Source: JACPYM01 sp031423495 (GTDB lineage Bacteria; Acidobacteriota; Blastocatellia; RBC074). From it: a stretch of 64,000 nt of DNA. Each line of letters opens with the position of its first letter. Position 1 is the first letter of the stretch. Of this stretch, positions 46,763 through 56,640 are shown piece by piece. The stretch covers positions 9,089-73,088 of the forward strand of contig JANPFP010000277.1 in NCBI GenBank assembly GCA_031423495.1. Direction: 5' to 3'. The notes below the pieces were generated by a model, which was not told the origin of the DNA, ran no database searches, and was given only the letters and a program-made list of their open reading frames with translations. Made by a program: the position numbers and the translations under genes.

Positions 46763-46909
46763 GTGATCGCTAACTTTGCGCCCGGCGTTAAGCTAGCTCC
46801 GCCTGCGCTGGTTACTTTTGCTTCCCAAGCATTCCCCACTACTACGAATAACTTCATCGTGCCCATTAAAGGCGCGCAGGTTGACGTGTACCTAAAAGGC
46901 AATAAGTAA
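46763..46909 (+). other. Short open frame, possible gene remnant
   Basis: From GTG 46763 the frame encodes 48 residues (VIANFAPGVKLAPPALVTF onward, ending VDVYLKGNK) that look like a protein C-terminus rather than random sequence. No ribosome binding site or complete domain is present and a stop lies just upstream. It may be the tail of a decayed gene or a small peptide gene. Confidence 0.25.
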
Positions 46910-46947
46910 CTAATCGCTTACCTGCCGACTGACGAAATATAACTACT

Positions 46948-49900
46948 ATGAGCATGCCGCAAACTTACCTACACACCGCGACTTTCACAAAAGATTCACG
47001 TTTTATTACCGCACGCCAGATAGGGCGCTTGGCGTTGATCGTTCTCTGCTTGGCGCTGTTGCTTTGGGCTGCGCCGCAATGGCCTGCCGCGCGCGCGAGT
47101 GCCGCGAAATACGGATGGCAAAAAGCCGGAGTGGCGTTGTTATCGGCCAACGCAGCGCGTGGCAAGGTGTTACTCAAACGTACGACCGGCGGTGCGCTAT
47201 TCGCCAAGTCGACGATGTTTGCGCCTACATTAGGGTTGACCAAATCGCTGGTGCCTGCTGCGCCGACGGCGATTCCGACGGGGCGGACGTTTAATTATCG
47301 TTTGTCGTGGCGGTGTGCGGGTTCGGTTTCGCCGCAGGACGATTGTTTCGGCATGCAAATCACCGATCAATTGCCAGCTTATATTGAGTATGTACCCTCG
47401 GCTTCTTTCACTACGCCCGTAGTGAGCGTGACGCCTTCGGGTACGGCGGCGGCGAATGGCTCGACGCGCCAGACGATTACCGTAGCTTTTGCCGCAGTGG
47501 TCACGGCGGGTTCGACCGGTGAGTTGGATATTCCCGTACGTTACATTCCCGGTACGACGCCTGATGCGATTGCTTCAGAGAATACGGCGGTCATTAGCTC
47601 GAATACCAATACGGGCAGTCCGGTTCCACCGGTAACCAGCAACCCGGTTCCCACGACTTCGGTGGCAACCGATAAAGCGAGCGTCGAAAAGACTTTTGTT
47701 TATGGGGGCGCGGCGGGCGATTTGACCGCTTATGACATCAAGGTTTGCAACGACCCAGGCTCTTCGCCCGAAGGTTATCTGGCGTTCACGAATTTTTCGG
47801 TGAGCGATACGTTACCGGCGGGCGCGCAGTTTGTTTCGGCGAATCCGGCTCCAGCTTCGAGCGCAGGCCCTATCGTATGGAATTTTCCGACTGGCTTGAG
47901 CGGTGGCTGCACGACGATTCGTTTGGTCGTGCGTTATCCGGTTCCGCCTTTTGCCGTGGGACAAATGCCGAATAATCAAGCCACCGTCACGGGTACGCTG
48001 GCGGGCGGCACGACGAAAACTTTGAACGCCAGCCGTCAAATTACGTTGGCGGGGCCGGGGCCGGGCAGCAGCATCGGCAAGACAGCGGCCAGCACCGACA
48101 AAGGTTCACCCGATCAGCGCGTAGGTGGCGATGTGAGTTTCAATATCAGCGCCAGCAACAGCGGCAACGTCACGCAAAGCATGGTCGTGACCGACCCGAT
48201 TCCCAACGAAACCAATTTGCATACGATCAATGCGGGCGGAGCCGATCTCGTCGAATATCAAGCGAACGGAAATCCCGCCTGGATTGTGGCGTCGAGCGCC
48301 GCCCCCATCGCGCAAGTGCTGGTCAGCAGCCTCGGTTTAGGCGCTGGCTACGTTTCAGGCGTGCGCCTCACTTATAACAACGTACCGCCCGGCGACAGCG
48401 GCGGACGTTCGTTTGAACTCGTCGCCACGATCATCAATCCGCCGCACGGTGGTGCGGCTTATACCTTGCCGCGCACGTTCAATAACACCGCAACGGTTGA
48501 CACGATTTATAACGGCGTATCGGCGGGCACGAATAATGCGACCGCGCCTTTCACCATCGTTGACAACACGGCGACGATTTATCCGCAGGCGACCAAATCT
48601 ATTCTGTCAGGCAATTCGCTCGTACCTGGCGACACGATTCGTTTTCGTGTGGCAGCCAATAACGTGCGCGCGACCAACGGCACGGCCTTTACCAATCCGG
48701 TCTTGACCGACTTGCTGGCTGACAATCTCGAATATGTCGCGGATTCGGCGGCGATCACGCAAAACGGCACGACGGGTTGCGCGACGCCGGCGGGCAATCC
48801 GCAAATCGTACCGAATTACAGCGGCACGCAAACCTTGCTGGTGTGGAACTGGACGGGTACCGGATGCTCGATTCCCGAAGGCGCGAATGTCGCAGTCGTA
48901 TTTGAAGCCCGCGTCAAAGTGGCGAGTGCGCCGGGCAGTTTCAGCAACGAGAGCGCCATCACCGATCTAACTCCGCCCGCCGCGCCCTTCCGCGAAGAGA
49001 AACGGTATTGCGGCAACGGGAACGATCCTTATCCGACCGGAGCCATTGGTTCGACGGGCGCGTCGGTGGATGCCGCCGATCTTTGCCGCTCTGACGAAGT
49101 CGGTTATGTCGTAGTAACTTCGGCGCAGGCTGATTCGCGCAAGGGCGTGAACGGACAACTCAAAGCCGACGGCAATCCGCTCAACGATGCCTGGAACTAC
49201 AGCATGACAACCAACGTCGCCAGCACGATTCGCGGCGGCGGCATGATGTGGTCAATGGAAATCAACAACCCCGGCAACGTGCCTTTCACGAGCATTGACG
49301 TGATTGACATTCTGCCCTTCAACCTGCCCGCGCCCGGCAACGTAGGCGCAGGCACCAACGCGCCGATGGGTTCGACGTGGCAGCCGCGCTTTGTCGCGCC
49401 GATCTTTTTGGGCGCTGCGCCGCCGGGGACGAAAGTTTATTACTCGACCACGGCGAATCCTTGTCGGCCTACGTTGGACATCACGTCGGGTTGCACGACG
49501 ATGACGACGCTGGCTGACGGCGTGCCGCAAACCGCCGACGGGCAATGGTCAACGGTGTTTCCTTCAGACCCGACGACGATTCGTTCATTCCGGCTGGTGT
49601 TCGGCGCTTATGTTTTAGCACCGGGCACGACGCTGCGCTTTGAATGGCCGATGAGTGCGCCGAACGATGCGCCGTTTGCCACGAACGGCGACGACGGATT
49701 GCCCGCGACGATTGATGACACGAATATCGCCTGGAATACGTTTGCCTATTCAGCCGTGCGCACCGACACAATGGGGAGGCTCTCATCAGCGCCGACGCGC
49801 GTCGGCATCGAAGTGCGCGGACTGCCGATTGAACTGGCTTCGTATGGCGATTACGTCTGGCTCGACACCAACCGCGACGGCCTGCAAAACGAACTGCCCG

Positions 49901-52900
49901 CCAACGGCCTCAACGGCGTGCGCGTCGAGCTTTGCCGCGACGATGACGGCGATAGCGATGTGACGACCGGCGTGCAAACGGTCGTCGCCGTGCAACTCAC
50001 GGCGAATGATGCAACGGGCAATCCGGGCTATTACCTCTTCCCCGGTTTAGAGACGGGCAAGTATTACGCCAAGTTCACCGCGCCGAATGAGTTCATGTTC
50101 GCTTCGCCCGCGAACGCGAATGGCAACTTAAATGACACGACCGATAGCGACGGCGTGGCGGCGAACAATACGCAAGGGCTGCCGGTTTATCGCAGCCACG
50201 TCACAATGATTATGGCGAGCGCGCCGAATTCGGGTACGCCGGGTCAGGCTTATCGCGACACCGATCAAGGTTTCTATAACCTGACCGTAGCCATCGGCAA
50301 TACGGTGTGGTTCGACACCAACAACGACGGCGTCATTCAACCAACCGAAGCGGGCAAAGACGGCTTACTCGTCGAACTGTTCCGCGACGCCAACGCGAGC
50401 GGCGCGCTCGAAGACCTCACCGGCATCGGCGGCATCAACGAATGGCTGCCGATTTCGCGCCAGCTCACGACGAGCGGCGGTTATTACCTTTTCACACAAC
50501 GCACCGACGCGGCGGGCTTGGGAACCGGACTGCAACTCATACCTGGTCAATTTATCGTCGGCATTTCGCCTTATAACTTCTTAGCGGCGGGCGCTCCGGC
50601 GACGATTGGCGGCGCTCCGTTTATGGCGGGCATGCTGGCTGGCTATAAGAGCAGCGGCACGACCATTAGCGGCGCGGGCGCGTTGGCTGAAAGCCCGATT
50701 GCACCGAACGGCACGACCGACAGCAACGCTGACAATGCCGATGACGGAACGAAGCAATCAACCGGTTTTTATAACAACGGCGTGATGAGTACGTTGCTGG
50801 TGATTGATGGACGCAGCATCGAACCAACGAATGAAACCACGCAACCTGCTGGCACGACTGGCGGGAATACGTTGGGACATCCGAACACCGTGAACGGTAT
50901 AGCGGGCGGCGGCGTAGCGATTCTCGACGCTGACAGCAACGTCACGGTGGATTTCGGTTTCTATACGCAATATCTCGGCAATCTCGTATTCGCCGACACG
51001 GGCGCGGGAGCCAATTACAACAACGGCCAACGCGACCTGGGCGAACTCGGCATCGGCGGCGTTCCAATTCAGATTTTTAACGCAACTGGCGTGATCGAAA
51101 TTCCGGTCGGGCCGGATGGCATTTATTGCACGGCGGATGACGCGCCGGGCGGCATCACGACGAGCAGCGTGCCTGCTACGTTGGGGCAATATCAATTTTG
51201 CGGACTGCCGCAGGGACAGTACGTCGTGAAGATCACCTCACCCGCTGGCTCATTCAGCAGCAATGATCGCGTGACGACACCTACGCCTGAGGGCAACACC
51301 GACAGCGACGACAACGGCATCGGCACCGCGACCGGCATGATTTTCAGTGTGACCGGCGCTCCGGCGCTGACGCTGACGCCGGGCAACGAACTTGTTGTCA
51401 CCAATGCGAACGGCACGACGACCAACCCCACGTTGGATTTTGGTTTGATGCTGCCGCCGGTGAGCATCGGTAACACGGTGTGGTTCGACACCAATAACGA
51501 CGGCACGATTCAACCGACCGAGATCGGCATCAACGGCGTCAAGGTCGAACTCTTCCTCGACGCTAATGGCAACGGCGTGTTGAATACGGACGCTGAGCAA
51601 ACGCCCATCGCTACGCAAACGACCGCGAACGGCGGCTATTATTTGTTCACGCAAACGACCAGCGCGGCGGGGGTGGGAACCGGTGCGCCTTTAACCGCAG
51701 GCAAGTATTTCGTCGGTATCGCGGCGATGAATTTCACGGCGGGTATGCCGCTGGCGGGCTATCACTCATCCGTCACTTCGATCAACGGCACAGGCGTCAT
51801 CAGCGATGCGACGGTTGCCACGAACACCGACCTCAACGGCGACAACCTCGACGACGGCGTTAAGCAAACGACTGCGTTTTATGCGGGCGGCGTATTGAGC
51901 GGACAGTTGATGGTGATGGTCGGCGGCGAACCCGCTGGCGAAACGACGTTGCCTGCCAACGTGTCGGGCGGCGCGACGCCGGGTCGCATCAACACGATTG
52001 ACGGCACAAATGCGACGACCGCAATCAACGACGCTGACAGCAACGTCACAGTGGACTTCGGTTTTTATACGACCAAGCTCGGCGACATTGTGTTCAGCGA
52101 TGACGGTGGCGGCGTGTCGGCAAATTACGACAACGCGCTGCGCAGCACAGGCGAACTCGGTCTGCCCGGTTTGGTGGTGAAACTTTTCGCCGCTGACGGC
52201 ACGACCGAAATCAACGTCGGCCCCGACGGCAGGTTGGGTACGGCGGACGACGCAGCAGGCGGCGTTACGACAGGCTCGGGCGCGAATGCGGGACGCTACG
52301 AATTCTGCAATCTGCCCGCCGGACAATATCGCGTTCAAGTCGCAGTGCCGCTGGGCTATCGCAGCTCGACTGACATCGGCTCAACCACTGCGCCGGATGG
52401 CAACGTCAACGAAGACGACAACGGCGTCACGGCGGGCACTGGCCCCACGGTCATCAGCAATGCGATCACGTTGTCGCCGGGTTCTGTCGGCGCGACGAAT
52501 GCCAACACGGTGACGAATGCCACAGGCTTGACGCTCAATCCTTCGCTTGATTTCGGTATGACGCCGCGCGGGTTGGCGATTGGCAATACGGTGTGGCTCG
52601 ACACCAACAACAGCGGCACGATTGACGCGATGGAAAAAGGCAAAGACGGCGTGCGCGTCGAACTGTTCCTCGACGCTGACGGCGTCGGCGGTTTGACCGG
52701 AGCCGAGCAAGCCCCCATCGCCGTGCAACTCACGACGGCAGGCGGCTATTACCTGTTCACGCAAGCGACCAACGCGGCGGGCTTGGGCACGGGTTCACCG
52801 CTCTTGCCGGGCAAATACTTCATCGGCATCGCGCCGTCGAACTTTGCCGGCACGGGCATGCTCGTGGGCTTACACAGCAGCGGTACGGTCATCAGCAACG

Positions 52901-55900
52901 TCGGCGCGCTCAGCGACACGGCGATTGCGGGCAATCAACTAACTGACAATGATCGCGACAATTTCGACGACGGAGCCAAACAAACCGCGACGCCGTTTTA
53001 TGCGGGCGGTGTGTTGAGCCAACAGTTGATGTTGAGTCCTTCAACTGAGCCGTCAGACGAAACGACGTTGGGCATGCCCGGCGCGACGGGCGGCACGACG
53101 CCGGGTCATCCGCAAACGCTGGATGGTACGGCGAACGGCGCAACGATTCTCGACAACAACGCGAACCTCACGGTTGATTTCGGGTTCTATACGCAAAAGC
53201 TCGGCGACATCGTTTTCGGCGATGTGAGTACGACGGCGAACACTAACAACGGCTTGCTGAACAGCGGCGAAACTGGTGTCGCAGGCGCAGTGCTGAAACT
53301 CTTTGCCGCCGACGGCGTCACCGAAATCCCCGTCGGGCCGGATGGCCTGTTGGGTACTGCGGATGACGCGACCGGCGCGACCAATCAACTCACGACGACT
53401 GCGACGGGCGCTTACCAATTCTGCAATCTGCCGCAAGGTTCTTACGTCGTGAAGATGACTGCGCCTGCTGGTTATGTCAGCAGCAAAGACCCGGCAACGG
53501 GCGGTGCGCCTGACAACAACACGAATAGCGACGACAACGGCACGGGTACAAATCCGATGGCGGTGAGCGCGCCCATGGCGTTGCAACCCGGTGCGGCAGG
53601 CGCAGCGAATAACAACACGGTTGATACGCTGACTGGCACGACGAATCATCCGACGTTGGATTTCGGCGTGTTGCGTACTTACAGCTTAGGCAATCGCGTG
53701 TGGAAAGACCTTGATAACAACGGCACGATCAACGCGGCGGATACGGCAGCACCGGGCGTCAACGGTGTCACGTTGCGCCTCATCAATGCGTTGACCAATG
53801 CGCAAGCAACTGACGTAACCGGCGCACTCGTCGCCGATCAAGTCACAGCGGGCGGCGGTTATTATCGCTTCGATAATTTGGTCACGGGCGATTACTTCGT
53901 CGAAGTCGCAGCGAGCAATTTCGGCGGCGTGTTGAACGGATGCACGACCAGCACGGGCGCATCCGGCGTAGCTCCATCAGCGGCTGGGCCTTATGAAATG
54001 GCTCCTGACGCAGACACGACCATCGTTGACGGCGACGACAACGGCACGGCGGTAACGGCGGCGGCCAACGTCGCAGTCCGCAGCAAAGCCGTCACGCTCG
54101 GCGATGGCAACGGCGCAGCCGAACCCACAACCGACAACGATCCGGCGACGAACCCGCAAGCGGGCGAAGCGCCCAACAACCAATCAGATCGCACGGTTGA
54201 TTTCGGCTTCGCGCCGCTGATGAATCTCGGCAATCTGGTGTGGAAGGATTACGACAACGACGGCATCCGCGACACGGCGAATCCGAACGAACCGGTCGTC
54301 TCGGGCGTCAAGCTCGTGCTTTATGGCGACACGAACAATAACGGTACGTTTGAATTGGCGACCGATGCGATGTTCACGATGCAAAACACGACTGGCGCTG
54401 GCGCATACAGCTTCACGAATCTGTTGCCCGGCAACTATTTCGTCGTGGCGGACGCGAGCAATTTCACCGGCGCAGGCGCGTTGGTTGGTTGCTTGTCGAG
54501 TACTTACAACGTGACCGGCAACAGCAACACCGACAACAACGATCACGGCGTAGACAATCCGACACCCGCGACGGGCGGAGTAGCGACGTCGCAAATCACG
54601 TTGGTCGGCGGCACTGAACCAACTGATGACGGAAACGACGGCAACGGCAATCAGACGATTGATTTCGGCTTCATTCCGACCAATCTTGTTATCGGCAACT
54701 TGATCTGGAAAGACACTGATTTCAACGGCACGAAAGGCGCGACTGAAAACGGCATCGGTGGCGTCAAGGTCAATCTCTATCGTGACGTAAACCGCAACGG
54801 CACTTACGAAGCGGCGACTGACAGTCTGGTGATAATGACGACGACCAATGGCAGCGGCGGTTATGCGTTCACGGGGCTGATTCCTGATCCTTACTTCGTG
54901 CAGGTTGACTCCAGCAACTTTGAAGTCGGCGCACCGCTGTATGGCTGCGCGAGCAGCTTCACAACCCAGACCGGCAACAGCGACGTGAACGAACAGGATC
55001 ACGGTTCAGACAACAGCGACCCGCGCTTGTATCCGCCCATCACGTCGGTCATCACGATGATCGCGTTCAACGAACCGCACGGCTCAGACGGCGACGACAC
55101 CAACGGCAATCTCACGATTGATTTCGGCTTCGTCAACATTCAGGTCACCGCAGTTGACGATATGGGAATGTGCTTAGGCCCCGGCGCTACGTTGGCTTAT
55201 ACGTTCAAAGTCACAAACCCCGGCGCGACGAAACAAAACGACAACCCCGGCCCTGAGTTCAGCGCGAGCTTCCCAACAGGTTTGGTTGGCGTACCCGGTT
55301 CTGGGGTTTCTTCCGGCGGCGGCACAATCACTGTGACGGCGACCGGCGTAACGTGGGACGGCATGATTCCGGCGGGCGCGATGGTGACGTTGAGTTATCG
55401 CGCGCAAGTCGGCAACAGCGTCGCCGCAGGCACTGATCTAGTAGTGAGTTCAACGGTGTATGCCGATGGCGACAACAATGGCTCGAACGAAGGCCAAACC
55501 ACGACGACGCAAAGCAAGAAAGTGAATTGCGCGCCCGTCGGCCCCGGCATCATTCCTGAAGGCGGTTCGGGTTCGTCGGTGTTGATCTTCCCGATTTACA
55601 CCTCGAACGCTTCGAACCCAGCGTCGCAAAATACGCGCATCAACCTCACGAACTTCCATGCCTCGAAAGGAGTGAACCTTCACCTCTTCCTGGTGGATGG
55701 CGAAAACTGTTCGGTGGCTGACGCGAATCTGTGTCTGACCGCGAACCAGACCGCGACGATGTTGATGTCTGATCTCGATCCGGGTACGACGGGCTATCTG
55801 ATGGCGGTCGCCGTTGACAGCCTCGGTTGCCCGATCAATTTCAACTTCCTGGGCGGCGACGCTTATACGAAGTTCGACAGCGGACATCGCGGCAACCTGA

Positions 55901-56433
55901 CCGCGCAAGGCGTGTCGGCGCTGGCGGGTGGCTTGCCTGCTTGCGATGCCAACAGTTCCAACGCGACGTTGAAATTCGACGGCGTGAGTTACGGGATGTT
56001 GCCGCGCACTGTGGCGTTAAGCAGCATCGGCAGCCGTGCCGACGGCAACCATCCGTTGCTCGTACTCGACCGCATCGGCGGCGATCTGAGCAGCAGTGCT
56101 GACCGCTTAGGCCCCATCTTCGGGTTGGTGTATGACGACGCCGAGAAGGCTTACAGCTTCTCGTTCACGCCGAACACCTGTCAGTTCCGCAGCGAACTGG
56201 GAGGCAGCTTCCCGCGCACGACGCCGCGTCTCGACGCGCTCATCGGCGCAGGTCGCACCGGCTGGATGAAGTTCTATGCCAGCCCTGACGCGGCCTTGAT
56301 CGGCGGAGCGTTCAACTTCAACGACAACGCCGCTTCGCAACCAGGAGCCTTCAACGGCGGACACGGACTGCATACGCTAACCACGACTAACACGGCCAGC
56401 GTTACCATTCCGGTCTTCCCGCCGACCTGCTAA
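46948..56433 (+). CDS. Giant DUF11/SdrD_B-type surface protein
   Basis: This 3161-residue exported protein starts with a signal segment (LALIVLCLALLLWAAPQ, about residues 28-44). DUF11-like domains cover residues about 85-960 (for example GSPDQRVGGDVSFNISASNSGNVTQ). Ten SdrD_B-like modules follow (about 965-2730), each beginning GNxVWxDTNxDG or GDIVFxD and ending TxDFGFxT. A further DUF11 domain and a distinct C-terminal domain of about 290 residues (VLIFPIYTSNASNP onward) complete it. Calcium-binding Asp/Asn-rich loops fit the fold. No LPXTG, PEP-CTERM or TIGR03437 anchor was found, so the anchoring mode is unknown. No clear ribosome binding site precedes the ATG. A strong terminator follows. 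Likely adhesin or surface-layer component. Confidence 0.85.
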   Translation: MSMPQTYLHTATFTKDSRFITARQIGRLALIVLCLALLLWAAPQWPAARASAAKYGWQKAGVALLSANAARGKVLLKRTTGGALFAKSTMFAPTLGLTKSLVPAAPTAIPTGRTFNYRLSWRCAGSVSPQDDCFGMQITDQLPAYIEYVPSASFTTPVVSVTPSGTAAANGSTRQTITVAFAAVVTAGSTGELDIPVRYIPGTTPDAIASENTAVISSNTNTGSPVPPVTSNPVPTTSVATDKASVEKTFVYGGAAGDLTAYDIKVCNDPGSSPEGYLAFTNFSVSDTLPAGAQFVSANPAPASSAGPIVWNFPTGLSGGCTTIRLVVRYPVPPFAVGQMPNNQATVTGTLAGGTTKTLNASRQITLAGPGPGSSIGKTAASTDKGSPDQRVGGDVSFNISASNSGNVTQSMVVTDPIPNETNLHTINAGGADLVEYQANGNPAWIVASSAAPIAQVLVSSLGLGAGYVSGVRLTYNNVPPGDSGGRSFELVATIINPPHGGAAYTLPRTFNNTATVDTIYNGVSAGTNNATAPFTIVDNTATIYPQATKSILSGNSLVPGDTIRFRVAANNVRATNGTAFTNPVLTDLLADNLEYVADSAAITQNGTTGCATPAGNPQIVPNYSGTQTLLVWNWTGTGCSIPEGANVAVVFEARVKVASAPGSFSNESAITDLTPPAAPFREEKRYCGNGNDPYPTGAIGSTGASVDAADLCRSDEVGYVVVTSAQADSRKGVNGQLKADGNPLNDAWNYSMTTNVASTIRGGGMMWSMEINNPGNVPFTSIDVIDILPFNLPAPGNVGAGTNAPMGSTWQPRFVAPIFLGAAPPGTKVYYSTTANPCRPTLDITSGCTTMTTLADGVPQTADGQWSTVFPSDPTTIRSFRLVFGAYVLAPGTTLRFEWPMSAPNDAPFATNGDDGLPATIDDTNIAWNTFAYSAVRTDTMGRLSSAPTRVGIEVRGLPIELASYGDYVWLDTNRDGLQNELPANGLNGVRVELCRDDDGDSDVTTGVQTVVAVQLTANDATGNPGYYLFPGLETGKYYAKFTAPNEFMFASPANANGNLNDTTDSDGVAANNTQGLPVYRSHVTMIMASAPNSGTPGQAYRDTDQGFYNLTVAIGNTVWFDTNNDGVIQPTEAGKDGLLVELFRDANASGALEDLTGIGGINEWLPISRQLTTSGGYYLFTQRTDAAGLGTGLQLIPGQFIVGISPYNFLAAGAPATIGGAPFMAGMLAGYKSSGTTISGAGALAESPIAPNGTTDSNADNADDGTKQSTGFYNNGVMSTLLVIDGRSIEPTNETTQPAGTTGGNTLGHPNTVNGIAGGGVAILDADSNVTVDFGFYTQYLGNLVFADTGAGANYNNGQRDLGELGIGGVPIQIFNATGVIEIPVGPDGIYCTADDAPGGITTSSVPATLGQYQFCGLPQGQYVVKITSPAGSFSSNDRVTTPTPEGNTDSDDNGIGTATGMIFSVTGAPALTLTPGNELVVTNANGTTTNPTLDFGLMLPPVSIGNTVWFDTNNDGTIQPTEIGINGVKVELFLDANGNGVLNTDAEQTPIATQTTANGGYYLFTQTTSAAGVGTGAPLTAGKYFVGIAAMNFTAGMPLAGYHSSVTSINGTGVISDATVATNTDLNGDNLDDGVKQTTAFYAGGVLSGQLMVMVGGEPAGETTLPANVSGGATPGRINTIDGTNATTAINDADSNVTVDFGFYTTKLGDIVFSDDGGGVSANYDNALRSTGELGLPGLVVKLFAADGTTEINVGPDGRLGTADDAAGGVTTGSGANAGRYEFCNLPAGQYRVQVAVPLGYRSSTDIGSTTAPDGNVNEDDNGVTAGTGPTVISNAITLSPGSVGATNANTVTNATGLTLNPSLDFGMTPRGLAIGNTVWLDTNNSGTIDAMEKGKDGVRVELFLDADGVGGLTGAEQAPIAVQLTTAGGYYLFTQATNAAGLGTGSPLLPGKYFIGIAPSNFAGTGMLVGLHSSGTVISNVGALSDTAIAGNQLTDNDRDNFDDGAKQTATPFYAGGVLSQQLMLSPSTEPSDETTLGMPGATGGTTPGHPQTLDGTANGATILDNNANLTVDFGFYTQKLGDIVFGDVSTTANTNNGLLNSGETGVAGAVLKLFAADGVTEIPVGPDGLLGTADDATGATNQLTTTATGAYQFCNLPQGSYVVKMTAPAGYVSSKDPATGGAPDNNTNSDDNGTGTNPMAVSAPMALQPGAAGAANNNTVDTLTGTTNHPTLDFGVLRTYSLGNRVWKDLDNNGTINAADTAAPGVNGVTLRLINALTNAQATDVTGALVADQVTAGGGYYRFDNLVTGDYFVEVAASNFGGVLNGCTTSTGASGVAPSAAGPYEMAPDADTTIVDGDDNGTAVTAAANVAVRSKAVTLGDGNGAAEPTTDNDPATNPQAGEAPNNQSDRTVDFGFAPLMNLGNLVWKDYDNDGIRDTANPNEPVVSGVKLVLYGDTNNNGTFELATDAMFTMQNTTGAGAYSFTNLLPGNYFVVADASNFTGAGALVGCLSSTYNVTGNSNTDNNDHGVDNPTPATGGVATSQITLVGGTEPTDDGNDGNGNQTIDFGFIPTNLVIGNLIWKDTDFNGTKGATENGIGGVKVNLYRDVNRNGTYEAATDSLVIMTTTNGSGGYAFTGLIPDPYFVQVDSSNFEVGAPLYGCASSFTTQTGNSDVNEQDHGSDNSDPRLYPPITSVITMIAFNEPHGSDGDDTNGNLTIDFGFVNIQVTAVDDMGMCLGPGATLAYTFKVTNPGATKQNDNPGPEFSASFPTGLVGVPGSGVSSGGGTITVTATGVTWDGMIPAGAMVTLSYRAQVGNSVAAGTDLVVSSTVYADGDNNGSNEGQTTTTQSKKVNCAPVGPGIIPEGGSGSSVLIFPIYTSNASNPASQNTRINLTNFHASKGVNLHLFLVDGENCSVADANLCLTANQTATMLMSDLDPGTTGYLMAVAVDSLGCPINFNFLGGDAYTKFDSGHRGNLTAQGVSALAGGLPACDANSSNATLKFDGVSYGMLPRTVALSSIGSRADGNHPLLVLDRIGGDLSSSADRLGPIFGLVYDDAEKAYSFSFTPNTCQFRSELGGSFPRTTPRLDALIGAGRTGWMKFYASPDAALIGGAFNFNDNAASQPGAFNGGHGLHTLTTTNTASVTIPVFPPTC
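50293..53685 (+). repeat. Three tandem blocks of about 1.1 kb inside the giant gene
   Basis: Blocks start near 50293, 51466 and 52579 and end near 53685, with periods of about 1173, 1113 and 1107 bp, all multiples of three. Each block encodes a pair of SdrD_B modules, one of the GNTVWxDTNN type and one of the LGDIVF or LGNLVF type. Similarity is clear at both DNA and protein level. Confidence 0.8.
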
Positions 56434-56454
56434 ACGCAGTCAGGCAGAGCCAAC

Positions 56455-56503
56455 AAAAAGCCAAGGCGGAAGCAAGCTCACGTTGCTTCCGCCTTGGCTT
56501 TTT
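56455..56503 (+). terminator. Rho-independent terminator of the giant gene
   Basis: A perfect 21-bp stem (56455-56475 with 56483-56503) with a 7-nt loop and a terminal TTTTT lies 21 bp after the stop codon. Confidence 0.85.
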
Positions 56504-56513
56504 CCTGTGGTTT

Positions 56514-56628
56514 GTGTCCGTAGCCCGACCGTTAGCGAGGGCTACCTCAAGGATGTTTTGACTGGGTTCGGCGACGCCATTGCGTCCCCTGCCAAGGTAG
56601 CCCTCGCTAACGGTCGGGTTACGGACAC
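56514..56628. repeat. Large palindromic element, family A copy 3
   Basis: Arms of 34 bp (56514-56547 and 56595-56628) have one mismatch around a 47-nt centre. The core TAGCCCGACCGTTAGCGAGG matches the copies at 20836 and 22061, while the centre differs. It sits between the terminator of the giant gene and the HupE-like gene. Confidence 0.9.
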
Positions 56629-56640
56629 GGCACAAGTCCA

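Larger units (their letters stand above)
46273..46947. other. 675-bp intergenic region before the giant surface protein
   Basis: This AT-richer stretch between divergent genes holds a palindrome and promoter candidate (46421-46457), and a short open frame that looks like a remnant (46763-46909). The minus-strand frame at 46564-46902 has no domain or ribosome binding site. Otherwise nothing was recognised. Confidence 0.5.

Noticed and set aside
46564..46902. 112-residue minus-strand frame in the gap before the giant gene
   Set aside because: No domain, no ribosome binding site, and the opposite strand carries a more protein-like tail.
54184..55002. 272-residue minus-strand frame and similar ones opposite the giant surface gene
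   Set aside because: Long antisense frames arise from the GC-rich codon pattern of the repeats; none shows a domain or start signal.
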